Positions 48,028 through 58,471 of a stretch of 64,000 bases of DNA are shown one piece after another; position 1 is the stretch's first letter, and the number at the start of each line of letters is the position of its first letter. The notes under the pieces are model-generated. The model searched no databases, was not told the origin of the DNA, and saw only the letters and a program-made list of their open reading frames with translations. The DNA is taken from NCBI GenBank assembly GCA_014529385.2, contig CM043947.1, positions 131,963,391 to 132,027,390 of the forward strand, in the 5' to 3' direction. Source of the DNA: Adiantum capillus-veneris (Eukaryota > Streptophyta > Polypodiopsida > Polypodiales > Pteridaceae). Position numbers and translations under genes: made by a program.

Positions 48028-49504
48028 TGTCACCAGTGTGTGACTACTATCTATCCTTTTTGTTGATTTCTTTCTTATTATCTATTTACTTTCACTTTTT
48101 GGAAACACCCCTCGGGAAATCTAACTGCCCTGCATTGCATAGCTAGTGTGGAACTGTCCAGAGGGAGTCCAGGCCTGAGGGCAAGAGAGCACTAAGGTTG
48201 GACAAGGACTATGGTTAGCCAAGTGGGGTCATTGACTAGCCAAAGTGGAATCCTTTGCTACAGAGGCTACATTTCAGTTCTGGATGTGGCCGCAGTGTAC
48301 AAAGAGGGTCGGATGACCTAGAAAGATACAATGGCAGCATCTCCTAAAATTTAGGGAACTGCTATTTTGGGACCTGAAAATGTCTTCGCGTCATTACGTG
48401 CAGTTTGACATGGGGATCATTTTGTTACTCTGTGGCCAAGTCAACAGAGGCTGCAGGTGAGATATTTTTAGACCCGAGGGTCTAAAGCGGGAAAATGCAC
48501 AAATGAGTGACACTTGGCACTTTGAGGCCAGTTTACTACTTATAGAGAAGGCAAAAACGTGATTTATAGCTGGGAGGCTCATTTTGCAAGTCTCTGTCAC
48601 AGGTTAAGAGCTATGGAGTGCTTGCTTTCCCTCCTATGTACAGTGCGGTGCCAGGAGTGATGCCCTGCACGCTACGCACTGCCCTCTCTCTCCCCTTTGG
48701 CAGTATGTTATGCCCCTCTAGTGGGCTCCTCATTTGACCAATGTACAGTTGTGTGGGTTCATGCGCGATTGCCGAGGCAAGAGCCTCTTGCACAGGTACT
48801 GGATTAGCTAGCGGCTAATCCCCCCGCAGGTACAGGTGAATTCGGAGAGGTTTCACGCCAGAAATCTCGTCCGATTCAAAGGGCAAGTAGCCCTACAGGT
48901 GCGGGAGCTCGAGGACTTGCTAGGGATGCGACCGGCACGCAGAACGGAGCCCGAAACAGTGAATTACAGCCTGCTGTGTATTTTTGCAGGTTTAGGGTTT
49001 TGGCCCTAAACGGACCCTAATACCCCCAGGAGGTTCGGGGACGCAAGGGGACCGCTGTACAGGCGATCTGGCGCATTTTCAGGGCTGAAAACAGAGAATT
49101 CAGCGTGCTGCAGATTCTCGCCAGGTTTTGTAAAGTGCCCGTATGCGTCGGGAAAGTCAGTCAATGCGTGGGAATACTGACCGTGAAGGGTTCTAGTACA
49201 GTTATGCTGCCGAAATCGGGCTGGAACAGTGGAAATTCAGCCGAGTTTGTGCGGGGCAGCTTGTAGGAACCACAGCGTTTATTCCCTCTTTTGAACAATA
49301 AAGAAATACCGAAAGGGGCGCCTAAGTTAGGGGCCAATCTGGTGTCTGTCTACTCATACAGGTGCAATCTAGCAGCCTGTATCCCTTTCCCCTTTGTTGT
49401 GTCTTGAAAGTACAGGTAAAATAGACGACTAATAATGGGTGAAAGCTAAATCAAGGTTTAAAGTAAAGTCTACCGCCCTTTTTGGATTGAACAGGCCGGT
49501 TTCA
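48028..49504 (+). mobile_element. Gypsy IV 5' LTR, 1,477 bp
   Basis: Starts TGTCACCAGTGTGTGAC and ends CAGGCCGGTTTCA. An AATAAAG signal lies near 49300. A telomere-like inverted repeat, GTTTAGGG...CCCTAAAC, is at 48990-49011. The downstream words AAATACCGAAAGGGGCGCC also occur in the decayed LTR at 62428-62868. Open frames inside the LTR are shadows. Confidence 0.93.
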
Positions 49505-49524
49505 TGGTTCCATCGACGGGATTA
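49505..49524 (+). promoter_or_regulatory. Gypsy IV primer-binding site
   Basis: TGGTTCCATCGACGGGAT follows the LTR directly and begins with TGG, complementary to a tRNA CCA end. It is not the initiator-Met type; I do not assign the tRNA. Confidence 0.6.
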
Positions 49525-49561
49525 AATCACTTTTTCCCATAGAAGTGAGCCTTGGTCAGTT

Positions 49562-52500
49562 TTGGACTTGAAGACACAGGGAATCATAGACCAGACACAG
49601 GGAATTGCAATTATGGCTGACAGACCAGATGATGTGACTGAAGAGGTTTCCTCTTCACAGGGTCAACAGACACATGAAGTGGGTGAGTCCTCAAGACCAC
49701 CACAGACTGATGATGATATATTCAGGACCCAGTTGGCTACTGCTGTGACTATGTTCACACAAGTAATGCAGAATCCGAGGTTTTTAGCCTTTCTGCAACC
49801 TCCGGTTCCGTCTCAGCAAGTTGGGTCACTGGATCATATTCAAAAGCCTGTTAAGGCTCGAACACAGGTGATTCATACCGCAGAGTCAATGGAAACACCT
49901 GTACACTTGACGGAGAACATGCAGTCTCCACAACGTATGCCTAAGGTGCAAGAACAGGTGGCTGAGATGCCAGTTTTTCAAGCTGTACCAATTCAGCCCG
50001 CCACCTTTCAACCGCCTATAGCTGGTTCTAATGGGCAGGGAAGCAACTTACAGGCTATGCAACAAGTCTTCCCACCACCTTCAGTACACCCTGGCTATTT
50101 TGGAGGTGGATCGGTATTTCAGAGCATGGCTGGTCATGCACCTGGAAATCAGTTTTATACGCCAGGAACAGTGTTTGCGGGTGCTCAAACGATGATGCCT
50201 AACCCCATGTACAGTGTCATGGGTATGCAACCAGGGTTTCAAAGCACTCAGGGACAATTTGGGATGCCACAAGCAAATTTTGGTATGGCTGGAATTACAA
50301 ATCAGCAGCCAAATATGGCATTTCCAGGTCAAGTTAATAGCGGCCAAGGAACACAGATGAACCCTAATAGTGTTCCCATGTTTCAGTCACTTCCATATGA
50401 CAATTTAACGCCGCTGGAGAGGCCAACTCCGTACAAAGAAGGTGGCAAAGGAGTGTCATTCACGACCTTTACAGGGTTTGATGACAGGAAGAAGGCTCTC
50501 TCATTCCTCCAGCAGTTTGACAAGGCCTATGCAGGGGGAAACTTTACAGAGGCTTCAAAGGTCCGCAAGGCAGCCACTTTCTTGACAGGGAATGCGGGAC
50601 AATGGTGGACAACTTTATTGCTTCAAGGGCAAGCTCCGTCCACATGGATTTACTTCAAGCAGATTTTTGCAGCAGCATGGTTATCTGATGATTTTGAAGC
50701 AGATGTCATGACAGAATGGCACCAGCTTAATGCTGCCACTTGCAGAAATCTGGATGATTACAATCGGAAGTTTTGGAAAGCTCTACTTCCAGTAACTTCC
50801 TATAGGTTTGTGCCATTGACAGAACAGATTGAAAAATACTGTTGTGGCCTACCCAAAGGATTGAGAAAATACTGCACGAAGACAAAAGTCACTACTTTGA
50901 CGCAGCTCATCGAGGTAGCAAACACTGGCAATGGTTTGCTCAAGGGAGAAGATTGTGAATTTAACACTGGCGTCAAGGCAGGATCAGGCAAGAAAAATTC
51001 AGCCAAGAAGCACGTTCCCAATGAGGCTCCTAAAGGGACTCAGGAGTCGGCCAATGCAGGGAAAGACAAAGCTACGGCTGAATCAGAAAAAGGACCAGCA
51101 AAGAAATGGAAAAGACGTTTTCCTCGCAAGTCAGAAGAGCAAAAGAAGGTCCTGAGGACAGAGAACAAATGCTTTATATGTGAGCAGCCTGGCCACATTG
51201 CTTACAATTGTCCTACAAAGAAAAGGCCAGCTGATTCTGAAGACAAGGAAGACAAGAAAGGAAAGAAGCCCATGGCTGGTCTAGTGCCAGATATGGTGGG
51301 CGACAAGCCAAATTCAGATGCAAGTGAGCTTTGCAGAGCATGGGGAAAGGTTAGGGATCAAACAGTGCTTATCTTCTTTGATCCAGGTGCCAAAGCCAAC
51401 TTCATTTCCCCAGAATTGGCTTCAAAGTTGGGAATCAGACCTGAAGAGATGGGGTATACAGCAGAGGCAGGTTTGGCATGTCCTGGCCATACAGAGGCTG
51501 TGACACCCATCATTGGAAAGTTGCGTCTACATATCCAGTCCTATGTAGATGCTGAAGAATTTTACATCATGCCACTGGACGGATGTGATGTGTTGTTAGG
51601 TATTCCTTGGTTATTTCGTGTACAGGGAATCATGGATGCCTACAACAAAAAGATCACTGTACAGAGCAGGGGAAAGACTCACATTCTGGATGTAAAGCTT
51701 AAAGGGGAGTCTATTCCTACTGTATCAGCTTCTGCTATTACTTCTGTAATGAAAAAGCATCTTTCTGCGTACTTGGTTTTTGCACGTGAAGTGTCAGATT
51801 TTGATGAATCAAATTTATCTGTGCTAGATAAAGAAAGGTCAATGTTTTTACAACAGTATAGTGACTGTTTTTCCGATTCATTACCGTCTCAATTACCGCC
51901 AGAGAGACCCGAGGACCATGCGATAGATTTGGTGCCAGGCTGTAGCCCACCAAATAAGCCTCCGTACAGGGTTAGTGCGGCTCAGCAGAAAGAGATAATG
52001 GGCCAAGTACAGGAGTTGTTAGAAAAGGGGCTGATTCAGCCCAGTTCATCTCCATTCTGTTCTCCAGTGTTGTTGGTGCAGAAAAAGGATGGCTCATGGC
52101 GTATGTGCATCGACTACCGTGCACTGAACAAGAATACCATCAAGAATAGGTTCCCTATACCTAGAATTGATGATATTATGGACAAATTAGAAGGAGCAGC
52201 TATGTTTAGCAGGATAGATCTAAAGAGTGGGTATCATCAGATCCGCATTAGATCAGAGGATGTGCACAAGACTGCTTTTAGAACAACGTTTGGCCTTTAC
52301 GAATTTTTAGTGATGCCCTTTGGTCTCACAAATGCTCCTGCTACGTTTAATAGGATGATGGACAGAATTTTCCGTCCACACCAGCAGTTTGTTGGTACAT
52401 TCTTTGATGACATGATAGTCTATTCAAAGAATGAAGAGGAGCATAGGCATCACTTGGCCATTGTGTTCAAAGAGCTACGCAGTCATAGGTTGCTCATCAA

Positions 52501-54676
52501 TGCAAAGAAAAGTGAGTTTTTTCTGGAAGAGATTCACTTTCTGGGACACATTGTCTCAAAGGATGGTGTCAGAATGGATCCTGCAAAAGTCGAAGCGATC
52601 AAGTCATGGCCAAATTTGAAGACGGTGCATGATGTCCGAAGCTTTTTGGGACTATGCTCCTATTACAGAAGGTTTATCCGAAATTTCGCTGAGATTGCTT
52701 CACCTTTACATGCTCTTCAAAAGAAGGCAGTCACCTTTAGATGGACACAAAAAGAGATTTCAGCTTTTAATCTCTTAAAGGAAAAGATGACTTCAGATCC
52801 AGTCATTGTGTTGCCAGATCTTAGGAAGTCATTTGTGGTCCAGTGTGATGCCTGCGGTAGTAGCATTGGTGCTGTGCTAATGCAAGATGGCAGGGTAGTA
52901 GCCTATGAGAGCAGAATTTTGCAAGGGCCAGAGATGACCATGCAGGTCTATGAGAAAGAGTTACTGGCTGTGATTCATGCGCTCTTAAGTTGGAAACACT
53001 ACCTGCTAGGTGCAGACTTTGTTGTCCAAACGGACCATCAGACCTTGCGATACTTCTTGACACAAACAAAGTTATCTGAGAAGCATATGCGATGGGCAAA
53101 TATCTTGTCCATGTTCCATTTTCAGATTGTGCATGTGGAAGGCAAGAAGAATGTTGTGGCTGATGCCTTGTCAAGGAAGCCACAAATTTCAGCTGTGTCA
53201 ATTCCTTATCATCATGAACTTGATGATATGAGAGAACAGTATGCAAATGATGAAGATTTTGCAAGGGTCTTCGAGCAACTAATGGATGGACAACGTCATG
53301 AACACTATCTTCTTAAAGATGGGTTCATGATGATGCATGGCAGATTGTGTGTCACAAAGCCATTGCGACGCAAAGTTATGGAAGAGAGTCATGTCCCACC
53401 GTATGCAGGGCATCGTGGTATGGATGCTACAGTTAAAGCGGTTGAGACATTCTTCTATTGGCCTACATTGAGAAGAGATGTGGATGCCTTTGTGCGAGAA
53501 TGCCTAATATGCCAAAAGGTCAAGTTTGACAGGCAAAAGGCACCAGGGTTATTGCAACCACTACCTATTCCAGATAAACCATGGGAAAGTATTGCTATGG
53601 ATTTTATCTTTGATCTTCCGAGAACGCAGACAGGAAACGATGGTATTTGGACCATTATTTGCAGATTCAGCAAACAGGCTCATTTTATTCCTGTCAGGAA
53701 GAAGATAAAGCCAGATCAGATGGCACGCTTGTTTATGAGCAATATTTTCAAGTATCATGGCATGCCACAGTCGATTGTTAGCGACCGTGATCCACGCATG
53801 ACAAGTTTGTTCTGGAAAGGCTTGTTTGAGAATATGGGCACCACGCTCAAATTCTCTTCGTCATTTCATCCTCAAACAGATGGGCAGTCAGAAGAGGCAA
53901 ATTCTACTGTCCTAGATCTGCTGAAGTGCTATGTGTCAGAGCATAAAGGAAAGTGGGAGCAGTATTTGCCATTGGTGGAGTATGCATACAATAATACAGT
54001 GCATTCATCAACTGGCAAGGCACCTTTTGAGATAGTTGAAGGTGGCAAGAAAGTTCCTCCCATACTGCATACAAAGGACAAGATATTTGAAGCAGATAAG
54101 TATGTTCAGGACATGGATGAAATGTACCAGAAGGTCAAAGTGGCCTTAGAAAGGACTCAGGCAAAGCAAAAGAAAGCAGCTGATCGTCACCGTCGTGAAG
54201 TAGTATATTCACTTGGTGATTGGGTGCTTTTACGCTTTGAAAAGGCAAGGTTAAAGAAGATGAAGGGCAAGGAAAGACTGTTTCCAAAGCTCAGCATGCG
54301 TTACTATGGGCCTTTTCAAGTGTGCGACATAATCAGTGATGTTGCATATAGGCTGAAATTGCCTGACAGTTGGAAGATTCACAATGCGTTTCATGTGAGT
54401 CTTCTCAGACCCTATGTGGGTGATGTGCCAGAAGATATGCCAGCTGAAGATCAGCCGGAAGTCGAGGAACTTGACGAGATCTTGGTCCCTGAACAGATTT
54501 TGGCACACAAAGAAAGGAAAGTGAAAGGCAAGGTTACTAGGCGTTACTTGGTAAAGTTCAGAAACTATCCACCAATGGATGCTAAGTGGATGGAAGAAGG
54601 TGAACTTGCAGAGTCACCAACTGTGTTATCACTTTACCTGGAAGCCTTCGATTTGCAACCTACCTTGACCCCTTGA
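49562..54676 (+). CDS. Gypsy IV Gag-Pol polyprotein, 1704 residues, with chromodomain
   Basis: A single uninterrupted frame. Gag occupies about residues 1-560: a Gln/Met/Pro-rich N-terminus, a capsid-like core near 300-460, and zinc knuckle CFICEQPGHIAYNC at about 537. Protease near 605 has FFDPGAKANFISPELA, with D-P-G in place of the usual D-S/T-G. Reverse transcriptase is at about 770-1000 ([41 protein letters not shown], catalytic FFDDMIVYS at about 947). RNase H starts near 1093 (VVQCDACGSSIGAVL). The integrase zinc finger is at 1277-1325 (H, H, C, C) and its core has MDFIFDLP, SIVSDRDP and HPQTDGQSEEAN (D, D, E). A chromodomain (RRYLVKFRNYPPMDAKWMEE) lies near 1660-1680. The start could be the ATG at 49562 or at 49613 (MADRPDD). 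All catalytic residues of the later enzymes are present. Confidence 0.95.
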   Translation: MDLKTQGIIDQTQGIAIMADRPDDVTEEVSSSQGQQTHEVGESSRPPQTDDDIFRTQLATAVTMFTQVMQNPRFLAFLQPPVPSQQVGSLDHIQKPVKARTQVIHTAESMETPVHLTENMQSPQRMPKVQEQVAEMPVFQAVPIQPATFQPPIAGSNGQGSNLQAMQQVFPPPSVHPGYFGGGSVFQSMAGHAPGNQFYTPGTVFAGAQTMMPNPMYSVMGMQPGFQSTQGQFGMPQANFGMAGITNQQPNMAFPGQVNSGQGTQMNPNSVPMFQSLPYDNLTPLERPTPYKEGGKGVSFTTFTGFDDRKKALSFLQQFDKAYAGGNFTEASKVRKAATFLTGNAGQWWTTLLLQGQAPSTWIYFKQIFAAAWLSDDFEADVMTEWHQLNAATCRNLDDYNRKFWKALLPVTSYRFVPLTEQIEKYCCGLPKGLRKYCTKTKVTTLTQLIEVANTGNGLLKGEDCEFNTGVKAGSGKKNSAKKHVPNEAPKGTQESANAGKDKATAESEKGPAKKWKRRFPRKSEEQKKVLRTENKCFICEQPGHIAYNCPTKKRPADSEDKEDKKGKKPMAGLVPDMVGDKPNSDASELCRAWGKVRDQTVLIFFDPGAKANFISPELASKLGIRPEEMGYTAEAGLACPGHTEAVTPIIGKLRLHIQSYVDAEEFYIMPLDGCDVLLGIPWLFRVQGIMDAYNKKITVQSRGKTHILDVKLKGESIPTVSASAITSVMKKHLSAYLVFAREVSDFDESNLSVLDKERSMFLQQYSDCFSDSLPSQLPPERPEDHAIDLVPGCSPPNKPPYRVSAAQQKEIMGQVQELLEKGLIQPSSSPFCSPVLLVQKKDGSWRMCIDYRALNKNTIKNRFPIPRIDDIMDKLEGAAMFSRIDLKSGYHQIRIRSEDVHKTAFRTTFGLYEFLVMPFGLTNAPATFNRMMDRIFRPHQQFVGTFFDDMIVYSKNEEEHRHHLAIVFKELRSHRLLINAKKSEFFLEEIHFLGHIVSKDGVRMDPAKVEAIKSWPNLKTVHDVRSFLGLCSYYRRFIRNFAEIASPLHALQKKAVTFRWTQKEISAFNLLKEKMTSDPVIVLPDLRKSFVVQCDACGSSIGAVLMQDGRVVAYESRILQGPEMTMQVYEKELLAVIHALLSWKHYLLGADFVVQTDHQTLRYFLTQTKLSEKHMRWANILSMFHFQIVHVEGKKNVVADALSRKPQISAVSIPYHHELDDMREQYANDEDFARVFEQLMDGQRHEHYLLKDGFMMMHGRLCVTKPLRRKVMEESHVPPYAGHRGMDATVKAVETFFYWPTLRRDVDAFVRECLICQKVKFDRQKAPGLLQPLPIPDKPWESIAMDFIFDLPRTQTGNDGIWTIICRFSKQAHFIPVRKKIKPDQMARLFMSNIFKYHGMPQSIVSDRDPRMTSLFWKGLFENMGTTLKFSSSFHPQTDGQSEEANSTVLDLLKCYVSEHKGKWEQYLPLVEYAYNNTVHSSTGKAPFEIVEGGKKVPPILHTKDKIFEADKYVQDMDEMYQKVKVALERTQAKQKKAADRHRREVVYSLGDWVLLRFEKARLKKMKGKERLFPKLSMRYYGPFQVCDIISDVAYRLKLPDSWKIHNAFHVSLLRPYVGDVPEDMPAEDQPEVEELDEILVPEQILAHKERKVKGKVTRRYLVKFRNYPPMDAKWMEEGELAESPTVLSLYLEAFDLQPTLTP

Positions 54677-55237
54677 GTTTCAAAGCTAAATGGATTGTCA
54701 GTGTGACAATGGCTTCTGAAACAAATGATGTACAAGGTATTTAAAGTGAGCTCAAATGAAATACCTGTTACATGAATGTTAGAGCTGTACAGATTGTCAG
54801 TTTGGCAATTGCTCTTATGGAATGTCCAAAAGTTTGCTTAGTGCTATAGAAGTGAGTATTTCTTGTCAGTTTGTCAAGGATACAGTGATTGCTTCTATTG
54901 AAGAGTACATGTGTAACTGCATTCTTAAACTGTCGGTTTGGGTATGCTCGAAAGTGTTACGGGATCCAACGTGTACTATAAGACAGTGGCAAAATGTGCA
55001 GCTACCATTTTGTCATTGGAAAGTTAGTGACTCAAAGCAATGGCAGAGTGTGAAGCTACCACTATGTCATTGGGACAGGGTTCACACGCAGGCAATACAT
55101 GAGTCGACGAGGTGTTGAATACACCAGGGTTGACAATGAGCATGTATGTGTCGTACATGTGTCGACAGGTGTTGAATACATCAGTGTTGACTAGGAGCAT
55201 GAACGACATAGATGCAAACGAGGACGTTTGAGATTTC
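54677..55237 (+). other. Gypsy IV 3' untranslated region
   Basis: Non-coding, with imperfect internal repeats: AGATTGTCAGTTTGGCAATT-like words recur near 54695, 54790 and 54865, a TGTGCAGCTACCATTTTGTC-like word recurs near 54995 and 55050, and GGTGTTGAATACA occurs near 55111 and 55170. Confidence 0.7.
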
Positions 55238-55249
55238 AAGAGGGGGGTA
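55238..55249 (+). promoter_or_regulatory. Gypsy IV polypurine tract
   Basis: AAGAGGGGGGTA stands immediately before the 3' LTR start TGTCACC. Confidence 0.85.
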
Positions 55250-56726
55250 TGTCACCAGTGTGTGACTACTATCTATCCTTTTTGTTGATTTCTTTCTTAT
55301 TATCTATTTACTTTCACTTTTTGGAAACACCCCTCGGGAAATCTAACTGCCCTGCATTGCATAGCTAGTGTGGAACTGTCCAGAGGGAGTCCAGGCCTGA
55401 GGGCAAGAGAGCACTAAGGTTGGACAAGGACTATGGTTAGCCAAGTGGGGTCATTGACTAGCCAAAGTGGAATCCTTTGCTACAGAGGCTACATTTCAGT
55501 TCTGGATGTGGCCGCAGTGTACAAAGAGGGTCGGATGACCTAGAAAGATACAATGGCAGCATCTCCTAAAATTTAGGGAACTGCTATTTTGGGACCTGAA
55601 AATGTCTTCGCGTCATTACGTGCAGTTTGACATGGGGATCATTTTGTTACTCTGTGGCCAAGTCAACAGAGGCTGCAGGTGAGATATTTTTAGACCCGAG
55701 GGTCTAAAGCGGGAAAATGCACAAATGAGTGACACTTGGCACTTTGAGGCCAGTTTACTACTTATAGAGAAGGCAAAAACGTGATTTATAGCTGGGAGGC
55801 TCATTTTGCAAGTCTCTGTCACAGGTTAAGAGCTATGGAGTGCTTGCTTTCCCTCCTATGTACAGTGCGGTGCCAGGAGTGATGCCCTGCACGCTACGCA
55901 CTGCCCTCTCTCTCCCCTTTGGCAGTATGTTATGCCCCTCTAGTGGGCTCCTCATTTGACCAATGTACAGTTGTGTGGGTTCATGCGCGATTGCCGAGGC
56001 AAGAGCCTCTTGCACAGGTACTGGATTAGCTAGCGGCTAATCCCCCCGCAGGTACAGGTGAATTCGGAGAGGTTTCACGCCAGAAATCTCGTCCGATTCA
56101 AAGGGCAAGTAGCCCTACAGGTGCGGGAGCTCGAGGACTTGCTAGGGATGCGACCGGCACGCAGAACGGAGCCCGAAACAGTGAATTACAGCCTGCTGTG
56201 TATTTTTGCAGGTTTAGGGTTTTGGCCCTAAACGGACCCTAATACCCCCAGGAGGTTCGGGGACGCAAGGGGACCGCTGTACAGGCGATCTGGCGCATTT
56301 TCAGGGCTGAAAACAGAGAATTCAGCGTGCTGCAGATTCTCGCCAGGTTTTGTAAAGTGCCCGTATGCGTCGGGAAAGTCAGTCAATGCGTGGGAATACT
56401 GACCGTGAAGGGTTCTAGTACAGTTATGCTGCCGAAATCGGGCTGGAACAGTGGAAATTCAGCCGAGTTTGTGCGGGGCAGCTTGTAGGAACCACAGCGT
56501 TTATTCCCTCTTTTGAACAATAAAGAAATACCGAAAGGGGCGCCTAAGTTAGGGGCCAATCTGGTGTCTGTCTACTCATACAGGTGCAATCTAGCAGCCT
56601 GTATCCCTTTCCCCTTTGTTGTGTCTTGAAAGTACAGGTAAAATAGACGACTAATAATGGGTGAAAGCTAAATCAAGGTTTAAAGTAAAGTCTACCGCCC
56701 TTTTTGGATTGAACAGGCCGGTTTCA
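55250..56726 (+). mobile_element. Gypsy IV 3' LTR, 1,477 bp
   Basis: Same length as the 5' LTR with a constant offset of 7,222 bp. No difference was noticed on reading, and translated shadow frames are identical. The telomere-like inverted repeat lies at 56212-56233. Confidence 0.93.
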
Positions 56727-58065
56727 CCCCGACATGTGCATGCCAGGGTTAGCCAGTTGAGGAGGCCGGACAGGTCATTTGCTTCAGAGCCAAAGGACAT
56801 GCGTGCACTTGCCATCGACTTTAATCGTGACCTGCTGTCAGCTCTGCTGTCAGCAGAGCCTCAATGAGAGCGTCAGGATGCATGCAGAGAGCAGGTGTGG
56901 GCACCAATGCCTTGTCTTGTGACTGAGGAGATGCACCAGAGACTTGAGCTGCCTCTTCAAATAGAGTAGCTCCACGCAGCTCTCAGAGCACTTCCCCGTG
57001 GTAGTTGTCCAGGTGAGGATGGTTTGAATCCCAACTTCTTCTTAGAGTACTGGGACTTGCTTGGCTCAGATCTCTGCGGCGCTTTTCAGTACATCCTACA
57101 CACAGGAGAGATGCCTGATAGCATGAGTGAGGGCCTGATTTACCTCATTCCCAAGGAGGGTGGCTCCTTGGATGAGATTCGACAGTGGCGGCCCATCACC
57201 ATCCTCAACTCAACCTACAAAATTCTCCCCAAGGCTCTGAGTTTGAGGATTCAGCCACTTCTGGAGAGCATCATACATGGGACACACACAAGTTTTGTCA
57301 AGGAGCGTAGTATCCTTGACAACATCTTCACTTTCTGGGAGGCATCTGCCCTCGCGTGCCTCCGTGGTGAGCATCTGGTGATACTTCTTCTCGATTTTGA
57401 GAAGGCCTATAATAGAGTTGACTGGCACTTTTTGAAGGGCACTCTACGCAGCATGGGCTTCTCAGATGCATGGATCAGAGGGTGTGTCAGCTCTTTACAG
57501 ACGGGCACACAATCAGGTACTTTTGTCAGGTGGTAGAGGAGATCGTTTCATGCTCACATGTTTGGTCAGACAGGGCTTTCCTTTTGCCCCCTTCCTCTTT
57601 CTGTTCTATGCTGAGGCGATGAGCAGGCTTTTGGTTTCACAGCGGGTTGGTCTACGTGGCTTAGCGCTCCCTATTTAGGGAGATGAGCTACTAGATGCTG
57701 AGTTTGCAGACGACTCACCCTTGTACTTGGAGGGCCAGGAGGCCAACCTTCACACGTGTGAGCAAGCTCTTGAGACCTTTTGTTGTGCATCAGGCGCACG
57801 GATCAACTGGAGAAAGATCTCGGTTGGTAGTGCTCATACACCTGATTGGCTGCCAGGTGAGGGCTTCAGATGGATTCCCCCAGGGATTGCAGTTCGATAC
57901 TTGGGCTGTCACGTTGGCTTGGACTTGTCTCCCGAGCAGCAAATTGCTCCCCTCCTATCCGTCAGGAGGAACTTGTTACATTGCAGTTCCGTACGACTTT
58001 CTCTAGCAGGCGTAGTGGCCAACCAGGTGTTGTTGGCTACTATGTGGTACATCACTTCTTGTTGG
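56727..58065 (+). pseudogene. LINE-III ORF2 part 2: reverse transcriptase
   Basis: Resumes after Gypsy IV. Blocks: SEGLIYLIPKEGGS, RPITILNSTYKILPKALSLR, FVKERSILDNIF, LLLDFEKAYNRV, VRQGFPF (canonical QGCPL altered) and FADDSPLYLEGQEANLHTCE. Stops at 56863, 57534 and 57676 and several frameshifts inactivate it. It ends after ATMWYITSCW at 58065, where LTR element VII begins. Confidence 0.88.
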
Positions 58066-58471
58066 TGTAAGGATTCTAGGTACTAATCCCTCATTACATA
58101 CTTAAACTCATTAATAAGACTTAGGAAACTTAAACTGAACTCAGAAACAAGACTCGGAAAACTCTGTGTTTGATTGATTGAATGATTGCTTGAAACTGAG
58201 TACAATAGGCTCCTTATATAAGAGACGAAGAGACACAAATGAAAAGACACGTCTCCTTGTGAAGAGACATAACACCATTGGGCGAAGAGTTGCACCCGTA
58301 GAGCGAAGATGTGTGACCAGTCGTCGAAGGAGTGTGGCTTTTGGCGAAGAGACACGTCTTTTGAGCGAAGGGTCGTGACCATCCAAGCGCAAGGGTCCTC
58401 CTTGGCATGGCACTTCGCGTAACTGCAACTAGGAGTAGATGTAATACTACAACATAGTCACAATCGTGACA
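58066..58471 (-). mobile_element. element VII 3' LTR, 406 bp
   Basis: On the minus strand it begins TGTCACGATTGTGACTATG just after the polypurine tract and ends at GAATCCTTACA, where LINE-III resumes. The TG...CA ends fit an LTR. A TATATAAG-like word lies near 58214-58221 on the plus strand. A second copy is absent, so the call rests on ends and the adjacent tract. Confidence 0.6.

Larger units (their letters stand above)
48023..56731 (+). mobile_element. Gypsy IV: complete, apparently young chromovirus LTR retrotransposon
   Basis: CCCCG at 48023-48027 and 56727-56731 flanks an 8,699-bp element. It has two 1,477-bp LTRs (48028-49504, 55250-56726) in which I see no differences, a candidate primer-binding site, one long gag-pol frame and a polypurine tract. 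It sits in the ORF2 of LINE-III. Identical LTRs, perfect target duplication and an open polyprotein all point to a recent insertion that may still be competent. Confidence 0.95.

Noticed and set aside
48394-48793. Two small minus-strand ORFs repeated at 55616-56015
   Set aside because: They lie in the identical Gypsy IV LTRs and are conserved only because the LTRs are identical.
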